Shown here in pieces: positions 5,161-10,107 of a stretch of DNA of 10,107 nt. Source of the stretch: MD308 sp051888795 (GTDB taxonomy: Bacteria > Bacillota > Clostridia > Lachnospirales > Lachnospiraceae); assembly GCA_051888795.1 (NCBI GenBank), contig JBJFCD010000182.1:1-10107 (forward strand). Direction: 5' to 3'. Position 1 is the first letter of the stretch. Each line of letters starts with the position of its first letter. A program made the position numbers and the translations under genes. The notes under the pieces were generated by a model, which searched no databases, had not been told where the DNA came from, and saw nothing but the letters and a program-made list of their open reading frames with translations.

Positions 5161-5946
5161 ATGTTTTCAGCAAAAGATTACGACAAATTACAACAAATTA
5201 TGGATGAGAGTCCCGAACATGCAGAACTCCTCACCCGTCTTCTTGATACACATCAGATGACACTCAGCGCAATCAGTCATGAAATCAGAAATCCTCTGAC
5301 ACTCATATACAGCACCCTGCAGCTTATCTCTTCCCAACACCCGGAAGTTGCCACCTTTAAGTATTGGGATCAGCTTATGCAAGACGTGGAATATATCAAA
5401 TTATTATTGGAAGAACTGTCCTCTTACAATAACAGCAGCAAACTGAATACTTCTCTTACCGAGAGCGACACATTTTTTAAAGCGGTCTCTCTTTCGTTTG
5501 CAGCCGCCATCGCAGATACCGATATTGAATTTGTATCCCAGATTTCCCCGGATCTTCCAGATATCATATGCGACAGTGTCAAAATACGGCAGATACTCCT
5601 CAATCTTTTAGGAAATGCTAAAGATGCGGTGTCCTCTGCCAAATCTGCCTGTCCACGAATATCTATGGAAGTCTTTTCAGAACCGGGGCATTCTCAGAAC
5701 CCAGACAGGAACGTCTCTCAGAGCAATCATACTCATATCCTTGTCAGAATCTCTGATAATGGCTGCGGTATTTCTCCTGAACATCTGGAACATATCTTCG
5801 AACCATTTGTAACCTATAAAACAGGGGGTACCGGGCTTGGTCTGGCTATTGCGAACCGCATTGCGCTCGCACACGGGGGCCTACTCACAGCAACCTCATC
5901 CCCTGAAAGTCTGACGGTATTTACTCTTGCGCTTCCAGTAAAGTAA
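5161..5946 (+). CDS. soluble sensor-less histidine kinase
   Basis: 261 residues comprising only the kinase core. A 25-residue lead precedes the dimerisation/phosphoacceptor domain, with H-box AISHEIRNPLTLI (37-49) and phosphorylatable His40. The ATPase domain has N-box QILLNLLGNAKDAV (144-157), G1 box ISDNGCGI (197-204), F-box IFEPF (212-216) and G2 box GGTGLGLAIANRI (222-234). All catalytic elements are intact. There is no signal peptide, membrane helix, PAS, GAF or HAMP domain, so it should be cytoplasmic. The layout resembles kinases of the sporulation/KinB group stripped of their sensor, but this is only a likeness. No response regulator is encoded nearby, so it is an orphan here. An insertion of about 25 residues (GHSQNPDRNVSQSNHTH, from about 176) sits before the G1 box. 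Its last 16 codons overlap the rhomboid gene. Confidence 0.92.
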   Translation: MFSAKDYDKLQQIMDESPEHAELLTRLLDTHQMTLSAISHEIRNPLTLIYSTLQLISSQHPEVATFKYWDQLMQDVEYIKLLLEELSSYNNSSKLNTSLTESDTFFKAVSLSFAAAIADTDIEFVSQISPDLPDIICDSVKIRQILLNLLGNAKDAVSSAKSACPRISMEVFSEPGHSQNPDRNVSQSNHTHILVRISDNGCGISPEHLEHIFEPFVTYKTGGTGLGLAIANRIALAHGGLLTATSSPESLTVFTLALPVK

Positions 5947-6519
5947 TACTGCCAGTATGAACCCGGATATCAGCCCGCCGATATGGGCTGCATTGTCCAC
6001 ACCTCCGCTTGTAAAGCCATAGTACAGTGACACAACGATCATAAAGACAATTCCTCTGCCGTTAATCGTGCCAATCCGTCCTCTATTACGAATCGCCACA
6101 TAGAGAAGCGCACCGATCAGTCCAAAAATCGCGCCCGATGCGCCTGCTGAGACAGCATAACTTCCTACTCGGATATCCCATATTGCTGACAGAATATTTC
6201 CGCAGAGTCCACTGGCAAAATATATGATCAGATACTTGATCTTTCCAATCTCTATCTCCAGATTGGAACCAATCACTACAAGAACGATCATATTATTCAT
6301 CAGGTGATCAAATCCAAAATGTAAAAACATACTGGTAAATATGCGGTAATACTCCCCATTCTCTACAATATACGGCACATACATCGCTCCGTGATAAAGC
6401 ATAAATTCCGGATCTTCCGTCATCCCCTGCAGCGTCAGCACCAAAAATACTATGACATTCGCTATCGCCAATAAAATTGTAATATACGGTTTTCTCTGAT
6501 AATTTCCTCTTTTTTCCAT
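5896..6519 (-). CDS. rhomboid-family intramembrane serine protease
   Basis: 207 residues with about six membrane helices, the minimal bacterial rhomboid fold, cutting membrane-embedded substrates. The catalytic serine is Ser128 in GASGAIFG (126-133) and the catalytic histidine is His179 in AAHIGGL (177-183). The HFGFDHLMNNM block (67-77) supplies the His72 and Asn of the oxyanion region, and YRIFTSMFLH (58-67) is the usual L1-loop end. All active-site residues are present. A basic C-terminal tail (WKRKSKYRQ) follows the last helix and should be cytoplasmic. The ATG at 6519 has no Shine-Dalgarno sequence, and in-frame TAA and TGA stops lie just upstream, so no longer protein is possible. It lies 112 bp downstream of the large secreted protein gene in the same direction and overlaps the kinase gene by 51 bp. 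Confidence 0.93.
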   Translation of the reverse strand: MEKRGNYQRKPYITILLAIANVIVFLVLTLQGMTEDPEFMLYHGAMYVPYIVENGEYYRIFTSMFLHFGFDHLMNNMIVLVVIGSNLEIEIGKIKYLIIYFASGLCGNILSAIWDIRVGSYAVSAGASGAIFGLIGALLYVAIRNRGRIGTINGRGIVFMIVVSLYYGFTSGGVDNAAHIGGLISGFILAVLLYWKRKSKYRQTFRG

Positions 6520-6525
6520 ATAACG

Positions 6526-6554
6526 ATTTTCTCATTATCCAAAGAAACTGTCAA
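6526..6554 (-). promoter_or_regulatory. candidate promoter giving a leaderless rhomboid mRNA
   Basis: A perfect -35 TTGACA (6554-6549) is followed at 17 bp by GAAAAT (6531-6526), itself preceded by the TGn extension (6534-6532). Only six bases separate this -10 box from the ATG at 6519, so transcription would begin at or very near the start codon. Confidence 0.4.
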
Positions 6555-6631
6555 CCAAAATCCAAAAAAAGCTATTTTCGCTCCAGATCATTATGCTGCA
6601 AATATACAAAGATTTTATGTTGATAAGGTCT

Positions 6632-9600
6632 TTATTTTTTTATCTTTACACTCTTCGGACTGCTCCAGGAAGAATAATAATTTACACCCGAAACCTTTTT
6701 ATATGACCGGACATATACTTTATAAGTCTTCCCCTTTTTCACTCCGGAAATAACTTTGCTGACGGAAGAAGCTTTTTTAACGGTTACAGTTTTTCCGGAT
6801 GATCCTGCCACATACTTCACCTGATACCCGGTTGCACTACTGTTCTTGCTCCACTTGATCTTCATCTTTTTCCCCGTTACATTTTTTAAACCGGTAATAG
6901 ATGGTGTTTTCAATCGTACAATTTTCTTTTCACTTGTACTGCCACTATAACTGGAATCACAATATGCTTTTACTTTATAATAGTAAGTGACACCATTTTT
7001 ACTCTTTACAGCAGTGTCTGTATAACTGACTGTTGCCCCATTGGTAATGGTTTTCACCTTTTTCCAACTTCCACCGGAAGTTTTTCGCAAAACCTCATAC
7101 TTTGTTGTACCTTTAGCTTTAGACCATGTAATCTTGATTCCTTTCGCAGTATTGCTTACATCAGTAAGAACCGGAACCCGTAAATCGGAAATAGATTTTA
7201 CATTAGATTTACTTGTGTAAATGTATTTTGTTCCGTCTGTCGTATAGGCTTTGATACAATATGAAATCGCTCCCTTGTCAGGATCCGGATCTGGATCTGT
7301 CCAAGTCGTTGTATTACTAGTTGAAATCGTCTTAATCTTAGAATAATCTCCATCACCCATCTTGCGGTAAATCGCATAGCCAAGGGCACCTGACTCTTTT
7401 TTCCATTTTAAATTTACCCCTGAATCAGAAGTAGCCGCAGAAATAAGTGTTGGTACCTGGCTGATTGGTGAAATGCTACTGGATAACGAATCTGTATAAT
7501 TGCCCTCCCCAAGTATCGTCTGTGTCACCTCATCAAGGGTTCCGATGCCTCCATACCAGGTTTTAGATGAAATCCAATAGTCCACATCTTCTGTCAATAT
7601 TTTCTCTCCATCAACTACTGCAAGATATGGTTCAAACTCACTGTCATCAAAAGGCAATGGGCCGATTTTAGTAAAGATCATTCTGCAATTTTTTATTGAT
7701 TTTGGATAGACGGTTATCGTAACAGACGCGGAATCCGCTATATATTCCGAAGTTGCCGCGGCTTCAATCTTTATCTTAGCGGTACCTATTCCTACAATCG
7801 TTACTGTACCGTCCGCCGCTACTTTTACAATATCTGTGTCATCGGAAGAATAACTTAGCGCTGCATTTCCCAAGGCAGTAGCCTGAAGATTAAAACTCTT
7901 ATCACCATAAGTTTTTGTCAAATTATCTGCAACCGTAATCTGTTGTTTTTCCAGGGCCATGATATTTAATGTGTAGGAAACACTTTTTTCTGTATAGTTT
8001 TTGCTTTCCCGGGCAGTTGCTGTAATTGTACAGCTGCCTGTTTTTTTCAATGTTACATTTCCATTAGAGGTAACACTTGCAATATCAGGATCACTGGATG
8101 AATATTGAATTGTCCCATCTGTCTCATACGTCAAAGGGTTTTTCACATTTTCTTCTATTAAACCACAATTGACAACGGACATTTTGAAACTCAGGGTTGG
8201 CTCTGCCTTATGAATGGTAAACGGTATTCTGGCAACTCCCACATAATTACCATTATCCACACCCGAAATTATCACATATGCTGTTCCGCTGTTTTTGTTG
8301 TTCGAATATGAAATCTCATAATCTACATCCTGCTTTAAAGTTTTGCCGTTATCCTTTACGATAACTTCCGGCTCTATATCCTTACCATTATATACGTAAT
8401 CGTACCCTGAAAGTTCAACAATACAATCGGAAAGGTTGGATGCCTCAGGGTTCCATGTCTTCCATGTAATGCTTGACGCATCATAACTTTCATTTTCTAT
8501 TTCGCCCCAAGTAGTATCCCCGATCGGATAATATGCAGTCAATGATGCATTTTTAAATGCATAAGTACCTATTTCAGGTCGATTTCCATAAAAATAAATC
8601 TTGCTTACACGAGAATCTCCAAAAGCTCCGAAGCCTATAGAGCTGATACTCTTCGGAAGAAAAACATATGCTGGCTTCTTTGTAAGATAAAAAGCATATT
8701 CTGCAATTGTTTTGACCCCTTCCGGCACAATATAGGTGTCCGATCCATTGATTGGATAAAAAAGCAACGTTTCGCCGGAGGCATCATACAACACTCCATC
8801 CATACCGGAAAAATTACTGTTTCCATCCTCAACATATATCGCTTCCATCTTTTCGCAGTCTGTAAAGGCAAAACTGCCAATTGTTTTAACACTTGCCGGA
8901 ATCGTAATAGATGTCAAATACTTGCATCTGCTGATTGCTTCATCTTCCAGAGTAGTAAGTGTATCAGGCAAAATCAGGCTGTTAACCGGATTATTAGAAT
9001 AACTTTCCCCATAGTAAAATGCTTTTTCACCAATCGTGGTAATTGTATGTCCATCGATTGTTGACGGCACAACAATATCTGATTCAAATCCATCATACTG
9101 AACAATTTTTGCAGTACCATCACTGCTTGAGTACCTGTACATAAATCCGGTATTTTCCTTCTGGACACTATAATATCTCGGTGCTGTCCCTGAATATCCC
9201 GCATCAGCAATGTAAACAAAAGAGCCTATTGACACAGCAACATTCCTGTGACCGGAACCTGCCCCACTGTCATTTGCTGCATACCTTATATGAGCTGCAA
9301 GACCGACTTTATCACAGAGATATAAGATGGCCGAAGTACTGGCCCAACAGTCTCCGCCTCCCGCTACAATCATCCCTACATACCCGGAATAACTCGCACT
9401 ATAATTATACTGCGCCGGAAATGCCGTAATGACCTCTAATTTTTCCAGTTCAGACATTTCATCAGTTATTTTTTCTGCAGCATAATCATCCATCACTTTT
9501 TGTGCATATTCCTGCGCATAGTCATGAACATTCACGGTAATATAATAGGTGGCTGAATTAGTTTTTACCTGAATTACAGAGGTGCCAAACTCTACCTCAA

Positions 9601-10081
9601 CTCTTGTCTTTGCCCCTTCAATATACATCGTTGTCCAATAGCTGATGCTCCCGCTACCTTCAACAAGATACCATGTTGTTTTTGCCGGTTTTATTACCCC
9701 TGATTTAGAAACGGTTACGCTTTCTCCACTGTAAACAGAATAGACTGGCGCATTATCGTCAGACTCCTCAATCTGATATGTCTGAGCATATGAAGAAGGA
9801 ATTTCCAAATATTCCTCATAAGTTTCACTCATAGCATACAAATCGACTTGAGAGACCTGAACGGATTTTGTCTGAACTTTACTTTCGCTATCTGCCGATC
9901 CAATTTCTGATTCAAACAGGTCTTCACCCTGCTCCATCTGATACTCAAACGGAATTTCTTCTGATAATTCTTCCTCTCCATACTCTCCACTATCTGCTGC
10001 CAGTGCAGTTAACTGCAACATGCAAAAACACAGAGCTAACATCGGTATTAATACGGACAAATATTTTAACCGCTTTTTCAT
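6632..10081 (-). CDS. large secreted transglutaminase-like/BspA leucine-rich repeat/Ig-like/fibronectin III protein
   Basis: 1149 residues. The signal peptide is about 1-29 (MKKRLKYLSV start, TALA site). An acidic, low-complexity stretch (30-110) is followed by a beta domain (about 111-186). A transglutaminase-like domain (about 187-300) has Cys245 in GGGDCWAS, His278 in GSGHRN and Asp293 in VYIADAGYSG, an apparently complete triad. BspA-type LRR_5 repeats cover about 345-515 (TIGEKAF, TIGSFAF, TIAEYAF, SIGFGAF). A YDG/MBG-like repeat (557-624) has DVDYEISYSNN and a degenerate second copy is at about 800-872. Two Big_2-like domains lie at about 627-707 and 711-792. Three fibronectin type III-like domains lie at about 876-965, 968-1055 and 1057-1147. 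It ends in KIKK without LPXTG, membrane or SLH anchor. It probably cross-links, cleaves or binds cell-wall or host/polysaccharide targets; the exact role is unknown. The start at 10081 is chosen over 10099 from its ribosome binding site. Confidence 0.9.
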   Translation of the reverse strand: MKKRLKYLSVLIPMLALCFCMLQLTALAADSGEYGEEELSEEIPFEYQMEQGEDLFESEIGSADSESKVQTKSVQVSQVDLYAMSETYEEYLEIPSSYAQTYQIEESDDNAPVYSVYSGESVTVSKSGVIKPAKTTWYLVEGSGSISYWTTMYIEGAKTRVEVEFGTSVIQVKTNSATYYITVNVHDYAQEYAQKVMDDYAAEKITDEMSELEKLEVITAFPAQYNYSASYSGYVGMIVAGGGDCWASTSAILYLCDKVGLAAHIRYAANDSGAGSGHRNVAVSIGSFVYIADAGYSGTAPRYYSVQKENTGFMYRYSSSDGTAKIVQYDGFESDIVVPSTIDGHTITTIGEKAFYYGESYSNNPVNSLILPDTLTTLEDEAISRCKYLTSITIPASVKTIGSFAFTDCEKMEAIYVEDGNSNFSGMDGVLYDASGETLLFYPINGSDTYIVPEGVKTIAEYAFYLTKKPAYVFLPKSISSIGFGAFGDSRVSKIYFYGNRPEIGTYAFKNASLTAYYPIGDTTWGEIENESYDASSITWKTWNPEASNLSDCIVELSGYDYVYNGKDIEPEVIVKDNGKTLKQDVDYEISYSNNKNSGTAYVIISGVDNGNYVGVARIPFTIHKAEPTLSFKMSVVNCGLIEENVKNPLTYETDGTIQYSSSDPDIASVTSNGNVTLKKTGSCTITATARESKNYTEKSVSYTLNIMALEKQQITVADNLTKTYGDKSFNLQATALGNAALSYSSDDTDIVKVAADGTVTIVGIGTAKIKIEAAATSEYIADSASVTITVYPKSIKNCRMIFTKIGPLPFDDSEFEPYLAVVDGEKILTEDVDYWISSKTWYGGIGTLDEVTQTILGEGNYTDSLSSSISPISQVPTLISAATSDSGVNLKWKKESGALGYAIYRKMGDGDYSKIKTISTSNTTTWTDPDPDPDKGAISYCIKAYTTDGTKYIYTSKSNVKSISDLRVPVLTDVSNTAKGIKITWSKAKGTTKYEVLRKTSGGSWKKVKTITNGATVSYTDTAVKSKNGVTYYYKVKAYCDSSYSGSTSEKKIVRLKTPSITGLKNVTGKKMKIKWSKNSSATGYQVKYVAGSSGKTVTVKKASSVSKVISGVKKGKTYKVYVRSYKKVSGVNYYSSWSSPKSVKIKK
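7280..7297 (-). repeat. three-unit GATCCN tandem repeat coding Asp-Pro x3
   Basis: The minus strand reads GAT CCA GAT CCG GAT CCT, coding Asp-Pro three times at residues 929-934 of the large secreted protein, inside the first fibronectin III-like domain. Hexamer units in frame could expand or shrink without breaking the gene. Only three copies are present. Confidence 0.7.
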
Positions 10082-10090
10082 TAGCTTCTT

Positions 10091-10096
10091 CCTCCT
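10091..10096 (-). promoter_or_regulatory. ribosome binding site fixing the large protein start
   Basis: AGGAGG on the minus strand is 9 nt upstream of the ATG at 10081. The in-frame ATG at 10099 overlaps this site's upstream side and has no purine-rich sequence of its own visible, so it would code six extra residues (MRRKKL) without support. The promoter lies beyond the right edge. Confidence 0.8.
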
Positions 10097-10107
10097 CATA
10101 ACACTTC

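Noticed and set aside
6535..6631. Possible terminator after the large secreted protein gene
   Set aside because: The only candidate near the T-run at about 6564-6570 on the minus strand has a 3-bp stem (AGC/GCT), too weak to call. Read-through into the rhomboid gene is possible.
8974..9429. Additional ORFs inside the large gene (8635-8892, 8974-9219, 9181-9429, 9868-10101, 7198-7389)
   Set aside because: They are out-of-frame shadows of one continuous 1149-codon gene with recognisable domains and lack ribosome binding sites.
10082..10099. Start of the large protein at the ATG 10099
   Set aside because: AGGAGG at 10096-10091 is correctly spaced for the ATG at 10081 and would lie inside the coding sequence of the longer form. 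MKKRLK is a normal signal peptide start.
1..10107. Mobile elements, CRISPR arrays, tRNA or rRNA genes
   Set aside because: No transposase, integrase, regular spaced repeats, tRNA cloverleaf or rRNA-like sequence was seen on either strand.

Overview
The window looks like a chromosomal piece of a low-to-moderate GC Firmicute, most likely a gut-type Lachnospiraceae (Clostridium cluster XIVa). The basis is strong AGGAGG-type ribosome binding sites, sigma-A-like promoters, a DUF4367-type membrane protein, and a secreted multidomain protein that combines BspA leucine-rich repeats, bacterial Ig-like domains and fibronectin type III domains. The genus is not resolved. Nothing indicates a phage, plasmid, IS element or CRISPR array.

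Layout from left to right. (1) 1-668, minus: methylthioadenosine/S-adenosylhomocysteine nucleosidase (mtnN), cut by the left edge. (2) 897-1139, plus: an 80-residue cysteine-containing TSCPD-domain protein, ending at a perfect 15-bp hairpin that can terminate both strands. (3) 1333-1812, minus: a small secreted protein. (4) 1883-2743, minus: a single-pass membrane protein that resembles an anti-sigma factor, with a sharp base-composition change inside the gene. (5) 2875-3939, plus: a stand-alone MurG. (6) 3970-4000: a second bidirectional terminator. (7) 3999-4553, minus: an ECF-type sigma factor with a GTG start, preceded by (8) 4635-5039, minus: a HIT-family hydrolase, with a 28-bp imperfect palindrome in the 81-bp gap. 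(9) 5161-5946, plus: a soluble histidine kinase with no sensor domain and no partner response regulator. (10) 5896-6519, minus: a rhomboid protease whose 3' end overlaps the kinase by 51 bp, with codons in exact antisense register. (11) 6632-10081, minus: a 1149-residue secreted protein with a transglutaminase-like Cys-His-Asp domain and a long repeat/adhesion region.

Functionally the window mixes housekeeping (MtnN recycles SAM by-products, MurG makes lipid II, HIT hydrolase) with envelope and signalling genes. The sigma factor and the anti-sigma-like protein point the same way but are separated by the oppositely oriented murG, so they are not one operon as drawn. A regulatory link between them is inference. 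The most unusual items are that split pair, the mosaic anti-sigma-like gene, the register-aligned kinase/rhomboid overlap, the possibly leaderless rhomboid transcript, and the architecture of the giant secreted protein. I see no clear, wholly new defence or mobile system.
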